From Aquila chrysaetos chrysaetos (lineage: Eukaryota; Chordata; Aves; Accipitriformes; Accipitridae), in the NCBI RefSeq assembly GCF_900496995.4, contig NC_044009.1, positions 40,447,505 through 40,511,504 on the forward strand: a stretch of 64,000 nt of DNA. The letters are read 5' to 3'. The position numbers were made by a program, and so were the translations under genes. The notes under the pieces were generated by a model. The model made no database searches, was not told the DNA's origin, and saw only the letters and a list, made by a program, of their open reading frames with translations. Position 1 is the stretch's first letter; the number at the start of each line of letters is the position of its first letter. Shown one piece after another: positions 43,001 through 58,000 of this stretch.

Positions 43001-46000
43001 AATAGGTCACTGGGCTTTGAATGAAGTGCTGAACAGTCGCTCACAATGCTTACAATCTTACGTGGCCTGAAAGAAAGCAGACCTATAGTCTATGCTTTTT
43101 GAAATAAAGCCAAGTACCACTACAGCCTGGGAGCAGTGCTCCAGTAAAGCCCTCAAAAGCAACACTGGAGTTACATGGGTTAACCTTGGCTATGTTCTTT
43201 TTAAATAGTCCTCAGCCATCCAATTGCACTTCTACGTTTATTTCAGGCAAAAGCCATTACCTGAAAATTCAGCCATGATTTCCCACTTAAGATTTAACAC
43301 ACAAAGGTCTTGGTCCCTACTACCATAAAATCAAGAACACTGTTAACACTGACCTCAAAAGCTGGAAGGTCCATGCTAGCTTGAAATCACATTTATAACA
43401 CGCTCCAAGTTTCACTTTTGCAATACTTCCCAGTTTTAATACAGTTAATTTTATTTCAGTAATGAAGAGCATCAGGAGCAGCATTTCTACACCTGTCTTA
43501 ATAGTTAGATCTGGACACACTTGAGAATCCTCTAAGTTTCATTTAACTAGAATATATTTATCTAGTCAAAAGACATCTTTGACAGATAACATTTCTAAGA
43601 GTTTTAAATCTGTGGGTTTTCAGCTTGTGACAAACATTTTCATTATCTCAGAATCACTGGTCATTTCTGAGAATCTTGGCCCTTGTTTCATTAGATTACT
43701 CAAGGAGTAGATAAATTTAAAGCAAGCAATAAAAAACTTATTTCTGTACACAATGTACAAACATTCTCCATGCAACACTCGTGCTTGATGATGTATAGTT
43801 TGAAGAAAAGAGTAATATCTGAATTTTCCCTTGCCTTTGTGTCCCTGTACCATTAGTGTGGAACACTAATCCATCTCCTTTCAGTGACACATAGCATAGA
43901 CCCTACAGATTATCTAATCTTAATGAAGCAGTTCTCTGCTGGCTTGAGCTGGAGAAACTCTAGTGATTTCAGAGCCTGACTATGCTAGTGAGGGGATCTG
44001 GCTCCACATCAGGCTCTTGAATCATTTGCAAAGGATCACTTATGTAACTTCATTATTTTCCTTATAACAATGCAGCGAGAGATCAGGTTCCACAAGACGG
44101 TAGCAGCTCCCAGAGTTTCACACTTAGGTCAGTGCAATTCATTCTGCCCAACAGAGTCAGCTGCTAAAGGGACACAAATGGTTTAGCAACTTCTGTTTTT
44201 TGTTTTCACCTAGACAGTGGGTGTTGGCCAGATTTATTAAAATCTGTAACCTCTACAACTTGGTTGAATTATAAAAAAGTCTCTTTGAAATGGTTTGGGT
44301 TCATTAAGCAAAAAGATCAAGGCTAACTGGAAAAATCCATTGATTTTAGAAAGGAAATGTGGTCAGTGACCTAAGCTTAACACAAGTGCCTTATGATTGC
44401 TGCTGTCACTGGTGGAATAGACCAAGCAGAATAAGCAGCTAGTTGCCTGAGCTATACGAAAGCAGTTTTCAAGTTACTCAAACTTCTACTGGTGATGGGC
44501 TCGCAAGACGGGCAGCCCCATAAAAGGAGGGAGCCTCATACCCTGATTGTTTACAAGGGACTACAGCAAAAGAGTTAACAGAAAAAGCACACCAAAGCCA
44601 AAAATTACTTCACAGACAGACACACTTTTTTCAGGCTCTCAGTCAAGGTCTCTCTACACAGCTAGACAGTTGAGTTGAGACTGCAAACACGATTAGTTTG
44701 ATTAGTGCACACGGCTTTTAGTCTACCTGTTTACATTTCTCTTCCAAGTTTCCTTCACCGGGCCCTGACGAAGCTGTAGTTGTCCTAGCTGGCAAATCCT
44801 CACCCACCCAACTATGCATGGTCTGGGTTTGACAAACAGGAAAGTTGATATTATTTAGAGAAAGCATAGATTTAAACTAAATCATCTAAACAGTACACAT
44901 GTCATCTTTTTGCAGAAGAGTTTTAATCAGTTGCTTAATTTCAAGTAACAAAAAGCATTAATATTTGATTTAACCAGAAGAGCATTCCTTTCAGCAGAGG
45001 GCAGCACTGGCTCAAAATTAAGTTCGGCCACAACTCTCAGGCTTACAGATCACCCCTTAGTTCTCCTACAAGGCTTTGCTTTGGCAGCTTCCTGAGGGCC
45101 TCCATAACCACTTGAAAACCTCTGCTGAGGTGCAGAGCCACACCGAGATGGCACTTGTATCTGGCCAGCCAGGAGTAGGGGAACAGGTGCTTGTACCTGC
45201 CCACACCTATCCTCACAGGTGTCTAAGTTCAGAGGAAGAAGCAGTTAAGAACATGCAAACTCCTGACTCCAGTCTGGGCATCAGTCTGCTAGACCAACAC
45301 TGTCTACACTGCCTTTTATCATGGGATCGGTCTGGGGAAGATCCACACTAACATCTACTCACTTTTGAGAAATGTAATCTTACTCTGTACACGTCATTCA
45401 TTTCACCATCAAGTCTAAGGCAAATGGGGTTTTAATAACTTAAGGCACACTGCAGCAGAGAACCTCGCTCTCTCGCATGTCGCTCTGAATTATACTAAAC
45501 TGCACATGAAATATAGATCCACTGAGATCAAGAGGCAGCAGTGACACATTAGGCAGCTTGTATTAGCACACATTGGCATAGAGCAACGCTTTGATTCTCT
45601 GATGAGCATAGCTGATGTTAAGTGAGTTAATTCACATCTACTGAGAATGTCTGCAGGCTCTAAACAAGTGTTATTTAAGTACACTTTCCAGCAGACAATT
45701 AAGTGTTAGCTGGCACTCAGCTAACAGACTATCTACCAAACGAAACCTCCTGCTTGTTCCTTTTTCAGGTCTAGAATCAGAGGAGTATGGACATCCACGT
45801 TACTGATATAGTAATATGAAGCAGAATGGCTTCATTAGTTCATACATAATCCAAGCATGTTAGCTTGAGCACAAGTTTTTAAACATACAGTTTCCCCAAA
45901 AGACTTCTATTAGAATATGCTGTTTACATCCACATCCTGAAAAGGAAGAATTTGTTTAACAGATTTAAATACAGAATTCACATACAAATTAAATCCACAT

Positions 46001-49000
46001 TGCTATTGTATTTTATATAGCACACACTTAATATATCATGAAAGGCTTTTACAAGTCATGGATGGTTGCATTACATGTGTCGAAGGCATCTGAAACAAGT
46101 GCCAGCAAAAACTATGCAGCATTGAATCATCACATATTCGGATTACTGTTCTATAATGGATTATGACTCCTTATGCGTGCTGGTGGTTTGTGACCTGGGC
46201 ACAGCAAAGACCGTGGCAAAAATGTTCATTATTTCTGGAAAGCCAGATGTTACCCCAGAAGTCAAGCTGATGAAGGCTACTCCAAGTAACTTTGCTCCTT
46301 ACAAAATGCCATTTGTTGCAAAAACAGGTTTCAGGGCTAGAAACAAAGGTTATATTTCATTAACAACTGAGAAACTTTCATTATAAACCTGGCACGATGT
46401 AGGTCAATTCTGAGGGGGAAGCTTCCACATATAAGCTAAGAAAGAAGAAAAGCTACTGAAATAAGATGGTTTGTAATGAAAACATGCACTTTAATCTTCA
46501 TGGAGTTTCGAAATGCTAGAATAAGTATGGCAGACTTAAACATCGCAGTGCAGAGAAAACAGCCTATGGTCTATTTATTGAATGGCTGTACAATGTGTCA
46601 TATAAATATCACCTCTAATCTCAATTTTCAAGAGACATACATCACCTATACCTATGTAGGTGTATGTGTACTTATATAAATAGCACGTACACACAAACAT
46701 ACTATGCACAGACACATAATATGAGTATACACATTTTGTGAAGCAATTTCTTCTTATACTGTATTATCGTGCACTAGCTCTTAACTGTTTCAAGCAAATT
46801 GAGAAAATGTGCTTATATTACAACTGCTATCACCTCAAAGGATACTAGAAGGCTGTATAAAGCGAAGAGATTCATTTTCAGGAAATCTACCCCAGCACCA
46901 TGTTTCCAACAAGCACGTGATTATTTTCTGGCCACTAACATCGGGAAAATCCATTTTCCTTACACTGCGTATACTAAAAATATTTGGGCTCTCATAGCTC
47001 TGTAGCATCAAATTCAAAACAAACAGAAAATGACGGCTACTATTTTGGAAACACAGCTAGGACACAGAGATCCTTTTTGTTCTAATAGTATTAAATCAAG
47101 TAAACACTGAAGTCCACCAGGTGCCATTTTTGATATATTACACTATTTTTCCTAACACTGACTATGTTTAAATGCCTGAAAGGAGTTCCTCTGTGCACTT
47201 AGGCTGAGTTTGACTTCTTTAGGAACATCCTTTGGCGAAAAGGCTGACCTCAGCAGTATGGACATAGTCCTGTTTAAGACTCCATAAGCCTGAAATGAAA
47301 TCCTAAGGCCTGGTTCTCTGGTAACTTGGCTCTTCATGGAGTCTATGAGACACACAAATCTGGTGTAGGAATATTGCAAGAGTGCTCAAGAAGCCTCTGA
47401 CCCAAAAAGGCAAGGGCCTGTGACTGGGGAATATTAAAACAAATTGCCATTCAAAAGCATTTCTGCAAACCTCCTCTTTGCCACTGCTACTGTAACAGGC
47501 CGTGACCAACAGCGTTTATTGCCCAACACCAGTAAAGATGAACAATGCCATTTCAGCTCACTAAGAGTCTTTGGGAGTGCTTTTACAGTGAAGCTTCTGT
47601 CGCAGACTTACTCAAATCAGCCTGATGCTAGATGGAAAATTAAAGCTTCAGGAGAGATTTTAGAGGTCTCATGGCATCACATTGCAAAGGACCCCAATTT
47701 CATTTCCTTAGCAGTGTTTGCTTTCCTGTCTGTCACTGGTCCTCCTACAGACATCACAGCAATATTTTAAACAAACTTGCCCTGGACTTTATTGATAGAT
47801 ATTATTTCCTTATCAAAGTGACAGCATCAATATTTTTCAAGAAATGACATCTAGAACTACTAGTTAAAGATGTAAATACATCTTCTTTGGCTGTTTGAGC
47901 ATATGAAGAATTTGTTGACCTGTTGCTTTCTCTCTGAAATCTTCCTTATTTTCCCATATAATTCAGAAGCAGTTTCTCAATTAATCAGTTTTACGAAAAA
48001 ATCTGATCCCAAACTTGTTTTCTTTGGACACCTCTAGACTTCAGCTGCAAACCAGTGGTGCCAATCCAAGGAGAGCCCTACCCCTAGGTAGTCTGAGGGG
48101 GACTTCATCTTCATGCAAACAACAGTAACACATGCACTCTCCTGGGCTTTTGGATTCATTGCAACGGTTCTAGTTTCTTATCAAGTCCCATCCACTGTCT
48201 GTATTCAAGGGCAGCTTAGCCAAACTCAGTAACGAGCAGGACAGTTGAAAGAAAAAGTTTTCCCAGTTACATAAGTGGAAGGCAGAACATGATGTACATG
48301 TGACACAAGGCTGCCCATAACGTGTAAAATGGCATTCAGGCTTGTAAAATAGAACTGCTGTAGGAATGTTTCATCAACAGAGAAGCCAGGGTATCTGGCA
48401 CAAAGGAAAAATTTCTTCTTCCCTGAGTTAGTAGTCCAAATGACGATCAGGCAATACAGATTGTTATTTGTTGTTAAGACCAGAGCTTGGCTGATTAGCA
48501 AGACGGTAGGCAATGTCACTGGCCCTTCACCTCAGAAGGCCTTGCTCCCCTTCAGCCTGTACAAGCTCCTCCTAAACGCTGAGATCTTGTGTGCCCTCAC
48601 TGATGACTCCACCCCTCAAATGCTGAGCACTCATGTTTAATAAAAGTTTCCATTACCTCGAGCCTTGGACAGGAGGCTTCTTTAGGCTTTGGCCAGACTC
48701 AAAGCAGAAGCCTCGTCCTCATTTCCATTCTCAAACTGATGGCTCTTTTCCAAGATCAAAGTATGTTCCCACACAGAGCCCGAGCCTGTTATCCAAATTC
48801 AATAAGCACTTTACCTATGTAAGGATTGCACAGTAACTTTGCTGGCAGTATTAGTGATAACATGGTAAAGTTACTGACTTAATGTCCTCAGACCAGTCAT
48901 CACAGTATTTCTGTTGCCACTGTATTACTTCTCTGTGTGGTAATTGATTGGCTTATGTAAAATGATTTCATCAAATCTTAACCATTTTCCAGAGGAAAAA

Positions 49001-52000
49001 AATCAGACTTAATGCCCTGCTAGAGAGGAATAAACCAAGGCAGAGGAAAGTCAGGTGCATCACACAAGGTTAGACTACTGCAATCAAAATTAGAGTTCAG
49101 TTATCTGAAATCCTGATCTGTGCCCCGTCCATTGATATGTTCTGCTTGGGGAAAAATCAGCAAGGTGGCTGTATGTGTGGAAATTACCAACAGGTGCTCT
49201 CCTTGCACTGGAACCTCATCCCAACCAGGTCTCCACACAGTGCTGCATGACCTGTTCCTACCCAATGGCTTTTGTTCAGCACAGAGGACAAACGTCTTTC
49301 ACCTTTCTCCTAGCACTGCTTGCAGGAACTAAATCTTAACTTGAATGCAGGGTAAACACCCAGAAGTATTAACAAACTTTAAAACAAGACAAATATTTAC
49401 CCATAATACACTGCTGATCACCTTATTTTAAACATAAAGCTTGACAATAATTTTGACCATACATAGTTCATAGCTACTATCAGCAACTCAAATGGCTTCT
49501 GCCCTGAGAGGGAATCACGACATTTTGTCAATGACACTCTGTACTATCAACCATATGTTCCTCAAAGTACATCATGTTTTTCTTGTGGTAACAGAGCTTG
49601 TTTTGCTACAGATATCATTCCATATGAGAACATAAACTGTTTTATGCACAACAGCATTTCTTTTGACTAAGTTTCTTTCTGATTTCACTAGCTATAAAAC
49701 ATGATCTGTAGTTCAAAGTCAGGTGTCAGACAGGTTAAGTGTGCTCATTAAGTGTGCTTAAGTAGTCATCATAAGACTATGCAAAGTTTATTAATAAAGC
49801 TGTATCATTCAGTTTGAAAAAAGTTTTTGGACTAAATGCCACTTTTTGTTCTATTTTTCTCCAGTGCCTTAACACTACAGGGCTGGGACCTCCATGACCA
49901 TCACACATAATGAATAGTAGTAATGGACAGATGATCATTAATGAAAGGATAATCTCACTATTTACTAAAAATATAATCCATTTCTTGAAAGACCCCTTGA
50001 TTGCTACCATAGGATCAGATCTGTATGACTAAAGCAGCCACATGCTTTCTCCACTGACAGAGGTCATTTTTATACTTCACCACCAGCCTAAGCAAGCTTG
50101 TTTTACCTTCATCTGCACAAAGGTAAAATCCAGACAGAACAGCATGGCCATCATGCACACAGATGCTACTTGCATTAAGGCAGCATTCAGTAACTCAAAT
50201 CTGGGTGAGAACCACATTGGCTGCAGGACTACATTTCTTGGGGGAACGAGTCCCTGCCTCCAGGAGTAGCTGAGCACTGGCATCTCTGTTCCACCAAGTC
50301 AACCACAGTAGTATACGTGGACTGGACTACACCAGCCAAGACTCCTCACTACCAAAACCGAAGTGTGCTCTTGTCAGCTTGCAGGAGCTGAGTTGATTGC
50401 ACTGGTGGTTTCAAATCCAGATTCTACTGAAAAATTACCTTATTTTATACTTTTTACAGGCCTCTTGTAGTACTTTGATCATTTGAAGACTGAACTGGCT
50501 CTTCTTCATCTCCCCCATAACCTCAACTGCTGTCTCCATTTTTAGGTTGTGACAATGTTTATGTTTACTATGCACGGTCTGCTCTGCACTTAGAAAACCT
50601 CAGATCTTGAAGGCCACCGTAATACCTTCCATGAGGGCAGCATCTTCTGATGCTTAAATGAATCATCTTGATATAAAAAAGGTACTTTTTTCCAAGTTAC
50701 AGTCTCAAAAAAAAGGACAACAATTTTTTAATTGTGTTCTTCAGAACATTTTATTGGTCTGGGTTGGCCCTTGATAATCCAGTTCGTTACTGCATAATGA
50801 ATTTATTAGCCTGTTAACTACAGTCCTGACAGAGAATGGCCAATGATTGCTTGTAAATCCTTTGCTGCAGTGTTTCTTTTAAAGCCTGTGGTTTGTACTG
50901 TGTTCTTAATAAAATCATAGTACAGCAACGGTATGATGAAATAAAGATCACCTGGGTGTTCATTTTTACTAGCCTAAGTTAGCTTAACTGTGTAATAATT
51001 TATTTGAAAGCTACAAGCATCAGAGGCAAATCCAAGTCACATGCAGGTTTAATAAAAAGCACTTAGATTCTGTAATCTCTTGGCAGCCCCAAGGGACTTG
51101 CCCATGTATTGCTCCGGTGGAGTTTGCTGGAAGTTTTGCCAGAGCTCTGCAAGTCTTTGAAACAGGATGGACACCACACTGTGAACACCCACTCCCCACA
51201 TCCCACAGCTTCACAGCAAACAGCCAATTTTTTTCAGCTGCTGCAGATACTCTTCACTCAATTTTGCATGCAGCAATGATGACCCCTAATGGTGAAATAT
51301 TTCTTCTGCCGAGCACTATGCAGAGATTTTGCTTTTTGATGTATATTTCTACTTAAATTAATCACAACTCCCTCTCACAGGCCACCAGGGTACACTGCTT
51401 GAGGTTTACTTGAACTGTAACAGAGAAGTAGCTTCTTTGCCTGTTTAATTCTTTCTTTGTACATGGAAGCATCAAAATGGAAACACATTATTCCAGATCT
51501 AAGTCCAGCATTTAAAGTAAACCTTTTTTTCTGAGGCAGACTATCTCGCAGAAGCAAATTTCAGTCACACTGGTGCAAATAATGTCTGCAGAAAGTCTTC
51601 AGAAAAGAGGATAAGACATTTTTCTCTAGATCCAATCAGCTGTATGTCAGAAAGCAAACAGTAGATACCCAAAAAGCTTCTTTGAAGCCTTGTGTCAGCT
51701 ATCAGATAATGCTGCAGTTGCAGCACCTTTGATACCCAGTGATTTTTCAAGCAGAACCAAATAATCACTAATAGCAAAAATAATTTTCTTATTTCCAAAG
51801 TTATAATATATTATTCTAGTATTAATTCAACATTTTAAGTGCATGTAGAATGTAAAAATATACAATTCTTACATTTTGAAATGCTTAAAGTGTTTTGGTT
51901 TTTTAAATCCAAGTACATCTCAAAGCCTTCAACTCCTACTGGAATCTATTTCTACATCTGGGATGGGAAGAGAAGGTAGTTTTAAATTGTGTTACAGGTA

Positions 52001-55000
52001 CCAGGTACATAAAGCTAAGTCTCACTTTTCTCTTGGGAGAGACGAGTATCACTATCTGCCCCATTTTAGCTTGCCTGACACTTGCATCTAGAGCAAGATA
52101 AAGAACAAGGTAACTCTATTACCCAGGCCTGACCTAAATGTGTCAATTTTTTCCAGGTTGAGATAAACACACAGCTCTTAAAAGAGTTGAGAGCCCCTGG
52201 CAGCTTACTGATTCTTTTACTTTCTTTTAACAATATTATAACACAGAAGTTGTGCTGGATTTCATTTGAGTCTACAAAGCAGAGAGCCTTCACCTAAATA
52301 AACAAAAACCTAGAGATATTTCCAGACTGCTCAAGAAAAAGCACATTTTCAAACTATGATCTCATTTTGCACAGTAATAGTAAATAAAGTCACACAGCTA
52401 AGTACCTACTAGGAAAAAAAAAACTATACGAAGACATGCTTCAGAAACATGTCTTCACTGAATTAGCAATTTGGTTTGGACAGTAAAGTATGTAAAATCC
52501 TTTTTTTTTTTACATTAGAATCTAATCACTGAATTTTTCATTGCCTTTATGACTTTTTTTGTTGGGTTTGGGGGTTTTTGGGGAAGAACAATAATTACTG
52601 CAAATACTTCATCATCCCGGCTTATTACCTTTCTCACATCTGAGCTCTTTGGTTCTGTTGTCCAAGTGATAATTCTAGATACAGCAAGTCTTGTCTCACT
52701 GGAGTTCACGAAGTCTGTTGGATCCATCTGTCTTGCCAAGGACTCAATATATTTCAGGATAGCAACTTTTACCTGAGAAGTGAAAAGGGATTTGTTAAGC
52801 TCACGTGCTAGCAAAGATGGATTTATCCTATAATAAACAGATACCTTTACAGATTGACAAGACATGTCACATGGGGGAAAAATAAATATCCCTGTGACAT
52901 GTCTCTATGTCATGTTTCAAAAAATCAAGAGCCACTTTCTACCCAGGATAAATTTTGTGTAGTAAAAGTCCGCAATGAAATATCAGAACTAGCTTGAAAT
53001 ACATGTGTCTGCTTGTGTGTTTGCATAAGCAAATCAGTACACCATCACGCTGTTTCCACCAGCAGTTATTGTTCTGGATGCCAAACCATAGCTTTTGGTC
53101 TCAAACCAAATGCTTGATGCTGGAGTCTCCAAAGACACAAAATTTGGGAGACTGAAGAAAGAACACTTGAGTCATTTGGCATCCTGTATATTCCTGTCTC
53201 TGGAAGATAAATGTGTATTACTTCCAGACTTTACAGTGTTTCTATAGCCTTGAAACAGCAACCTCCTGAAAAACAGTCTGCACAACAGTATCCCTTTGGG
53301 AGGATTCAGTAACAGAAAGCTCTGATTATTTTTTGTTGTTGTTTTTTTTCCTTTCTCCAAACCCTACACATGCTATGTCTGATCTGTGCAACAAGTACTT
53401 GTTAAGGTGTGCCTAGAATCCCAACTTCCCAGCCATTCAGACAGGGTCTGCTCCCTTCTGTCCTGCACAATCAGGTTTTCTTCCCACCAAGACCAGGGTG
53501 AAAAGAAATTTTCCATGTCTAAACTTTAATACGTTCCAGTGTGCTTAAAGCCCAACTCTTACTGACTTGTGATGAGCTATAGGGCCCTATTTTAAAGATA
53601 TTTAGATTTATTAAAACGGAGAACAAGAGAGTTAATCAAAGTTACCGATATAATTCCTATATCGTGCAGGTACTTACAGTAAGTTATCTTATCATGAGTC
53701 TATGCTTTAGAGTATGCCTGACATGGCAAGCTAAGACAACCACGTTGATGCTTTAGTGAAAAGGCTTTTGATACTGACCTTCAGGTTTGGTGTTTGGGTC
53801 TGATCTACAATAAACCTCATCAAAATGTTAAATTGCTGATCAAATGGAAAAGAATCCCTGTCCAAAGAAAACAAAGGCAAAAATATGATGCAACAAATTT
53901 TCAGGACTAAATTAACTCGATACATTAAAGCTTACACAACAGATTTCAACACCTATCATGCTTTTCTTCTTAACTTTACCATCAACCAGAGAAACTCCAA
54001 GTCTAAGGATTAGCTAGTTACTAATTTAATACTGGAGAAAAGGGCTAAATCAATACCTTTACACACTGTTACTCTATCTGCTTTCTGTACACTTATCCAG
54101 CTTTTGGCACACCCATCCACTCCTTCATTTCAGGCTGTGCTTTGTTCCCTTATCTCTAGTAGCAGCCTGGTTTATCTTGTCCTCAGAGTTCATACCTGGC
54201 TTTGATTTCTCTCTTCTTTTTCCCTACTCTATCCTATTTGCTCCTGTTACTACAACTTTTTTTTTTTTTTTTTAAATTATCCTATTTCCAGGATGAACCA
54301 ATCTTTTTTCTAACAGCATCCTGTGTTGGACATCCTTAGAAAAGAACATGGACTACAGAGTTGGTGTGCACATCGCAGTAGCATTCAAGGTCTTATCCTG
54401 ACATTACCATTATTTGCTGTTTGAACAACATGAAAGATGCTCTGAACTTTGTGGTAAAGCACTATTCATATTCTGAACACTGCAAGTATTTTTTTTTTCC
54501 ATCAATCAAAAAGAAAATCAATATCTAAGCACATGCACACCAAAAAAACAAATTAACAAAATTAATCAGTTACACATTTTAAATGTTATGCTTTAAAGTG
54601 ATCTATTTAGAAGAGACAGGCCTTTTCCATTCAGTGCTTGAAACCGTGACATAACTTTGTTCTCCTTTATTCTGGTATTCATCAAGACTGAGCCCTCAAA
54701 ATATATGGCACTGCTGGGTTTCTAAAACATTCATCAGATGCCTTCCTGTAATCCTGCAAAAACCTCCATAACATTTGCCATCAGAGTACTCTACCTGGTG
54801 ACATCCAGAGCTTTTTGAACTTTTGCCTGCACAGACCCCAGCAAATCTGCTCCCATTTTCTTTAGCAACTGGGTCAGGAGAACAAAAAGCCAATCCTGCA
54901 AGTCATCTTTATGAATGATGATGAAATCAACCAGGGTTTCCAGAAACATGCTGAAGACCTATAAACAGAACAAGTGTCACAAAAAGGAATACAGTGCTTT

Positions 55001-58000
55001 AAATAAAAAATAATCAAAGGGGAGGGGGTTACAATCTGAGTTTCAGGATGATTTTGTTATAGACAGTTTCATGAATGAATTATTTTAGTGACTACATTGC
55101 TCTGAGAAAAAAAATCAGATGTCTAAAATGTGTCGTATTAAAATACCACATAAAACGAATGAAGGAAGGGGGTAGAATACACTTACTCTCTGTTGTGAAT
55201 TCCACAGCAAAGCAGGCCATGCAACAAAACAAACCACTCGTTAGCACACATAGTGATCTAGGCTGGTTGTTCGGATGCAGTTTGTCAACAGATAAAAGAT
55301 GCATTCATTGAAAGTTTACATTTTCTTAAAACACAATCTCTTCTCAGCCGAGTTACTTAACCATTATATACCTTGGATCAGATCTAGTCTCCTCAGTCAT
55401 GAAAGTAACATATGTTTATATGTAACAAAGTTTACATATGTTTAACACCACAGCTAATGAGTTGTAGCAGTAATTCTATAAAAGCAGTGCAGAGGACAGG
55501 TCACCACTGCCACAGAGGACATACTTGAGTCCAGTGCGCAATCAACCCTCACCTTACTCAGAAATAGGAAATATTTTGTAAACAAATAGCCACACCTTCA
55601 CCCTTTCCATGACACATACTGAACCTTTGAGAACCAAAACATTAAGACCTTACAGGTAGGAACTCCCACGCTTGGCAAGGCCTGTGGGACAGCTGGTCCA
55701 GACTATAATTACGGCCAAAAATGCACACTTCAACCAAGACCCGTGACAGGCAACTATGCCAGCCCAGGGATTTCCTTGTAACTGTTTATTAAAACTCGTT
55801 TACCAAGTGGTCTGAAGTACAAACATTTATACAACTTATTCTTTCTCAAACTATTATTTAACCCAACGGCAAATGTTTTTACCCAGCCATTACTGGTTGC
55901 CCTCAACCAGCAAACCTCCTCAGGAAAGGGCACAAAACTCCCTTTTCCCCTCTCCCTGCTCCCACTTATCTGTCCACAGAAGACTACTGGGTCTGAACAC
56001 GCCTCTGGGCACAACCTCCCCATTCCCTAGCCTATTTCATTTTAAGAGATGTCTGTAAATTAACGTCACAACCTTTAACTTCAAAGGCCAGTGTTATAAA
56101 GAAGGCAAAGTGGCTATACTAGAGACTTTAGTTATGAGATCCAGAACAGTGAGGCCTTGTACTGCTCTCAGCTGTATACATAAATACACAAACCCCAGTG
56201 ACCATGATGCTGAACTATGACGTATTACCCTTCACGGACCCCACTGTACTGTGTATCACCAATACACTCCCTAGAGAAGTACAGGTAAAACTGAACTTCG
56301 CGCTCCAGGAGCTGACATCTGAAAGGCATTAGGCTGCTCCTTGGGAAGCACACAGTAACCAGTTCCTAGCAAGATAAGAGAGACTGAGACACAACCCTTC
56401 ATTGTAGAACAGATAAAAATCAAGGAGATTTATAAATGCCAGTTTTCCCCCAGCAGATGGCAGGGGTAGAAATACAAAGCATTCATCTTGGAACAGTGTC
56501 AAATGTGCACACATGGTAATGTAAGAGAGCGAGCCAAGTCTTTGTGATCTTACCTTGCTGTGAGGGTCAGCAAACATGCGAGTAAATATTTCACATAGCC
56601 TTTTTAACTCGACTCGGCTAAAATACATAAATAAAACATTATATTAATGCTAAAGCTTTAGTTGCAGCAAAAAAGCTAATAAATATTAACAGCTGAAAGA
56701 TTTAACCTTCTTTATTTTAATGTTACTTGGGTCACACTTCTGAAAACTCTGTATCTGGGCAAAGCCTTAACTGACATTCCAGTTTAACTGCTGGGAATAC
56801 CAGTCTTACATCAAGAAATCTAATAAACTTTTTTTTTTAAAAATCATAAGCCAGACACTTGTATTTTCTGCTGCTTCTATTTTCTTCTATATTCTGGATT
56901 GCAGAAAACAACTTGAAATGTGCACATTTGGGAGGTATTCGCTTTCTGCCTGTGTCAAGCTTGCTGACTCACTGAAACACAGGGTCTTCTGCAGCCTAGG
57001 CATAGGTTTCTCAAGTGTCCTTTGTGTCAGGGAATTCAAACTTTCAAGCAAAATCAGAACTTTCATGCTGTTTGAGTATATACTAATCATAAATATTTCG
57101 GTCTAAACTCTCAGTTGCCTCAGTGAAATCAGTCTAGAATCACACAGTATTAACAGATACCAGAACCGACTCCAAAGGCTGACAGAAGGCACGTTGAGGA
57201 GACAAATATATAGAAATGGAAGCCAGATTATCAAGTGGGCAACCTAGTAAGTCAGAAGATAATTAAATTAAGGCACAATCTAAGTTCCTATTAGTAAGAA
57301 ATTATTAGGTGCTCAGTAATGTTCTTTTTATGCCAGGGGAAGAAAGAATGATGTATGGGTCTGTCCTGTTTTTGGCTGGGATAGAGTTAACTTTCTTCCT
57401 AGTAGCTGGTATAATGTTATGTTTTGGATTTAGTATGAGACGAATGTTGATAACACACTGATGTTTTCAGTTGTTGCTAAGCAGTGTTTAGACTAAGTCA
57501 AGGATTTTTCAGCTTCTGATGACCAGCCAGCAAGAAGGCTGGAGGGGCACAAGAACTTGGGAGGGGACACAGCCAGGGCAGCTGACCCAAACTGGCCAAA
57601 GGAATATTCCATACCATGTGATGTCATGCCCAGTATATAAACTGGGGGGAGTTGGCCTGTGGGGGGGCGGTGTGGATCACTGCTCGGGAACTAACTGGGC
57701 ATTGGTCAGCGGGTGAACAATTGCATTGTGCATCACTCGTTTTGTATATTCCAGTCCTTTTATTATTATTATTGTCATTTTATTATTATTATAATCATTA
57801 TTAGTTTCTTCCTTTCTGTTCTATTAAACTGTTCTTATCTTAACCCACAAGTTTTACATTTTTTCCAATTCTCTCCCCTATCCCACTGGGTGGGGGGGAA
57901 GTGAGTGAGCAGCTGGGTGGTGCTTAGTTGCTGGCTGGGGTTAAAGCACAACAGGGTCCCTTTCATATGATACTGAGTTTGAGTCAAATGCAGAACTGTT

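Larger units (their letters stand above)
57362..57953 (+). mobile_element. Solo LTR of an avian endogenous retrovirus (ERVL-like)
   Basis: The 592-bp element begins TGTCCTG and ends ACA, and is flanked on both sides by GGGTC (57357-57361 and 57954-57958). A 5-bp duplication fits ERVL-type elements. It contains the avian LTR blocks gctgggatagagttaac, gggacacagccagg and ctgacccaaactggcc, a TATATAA box at 57634-57640 and an ATTAAA signal at 57823-57828. No viral coding sequence is present, so the internal part was lost by LTR-LTR recombination. It sits antisense to CLASP2 in the intron between exons at 60833 and 56617. Confidence 0.92.
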
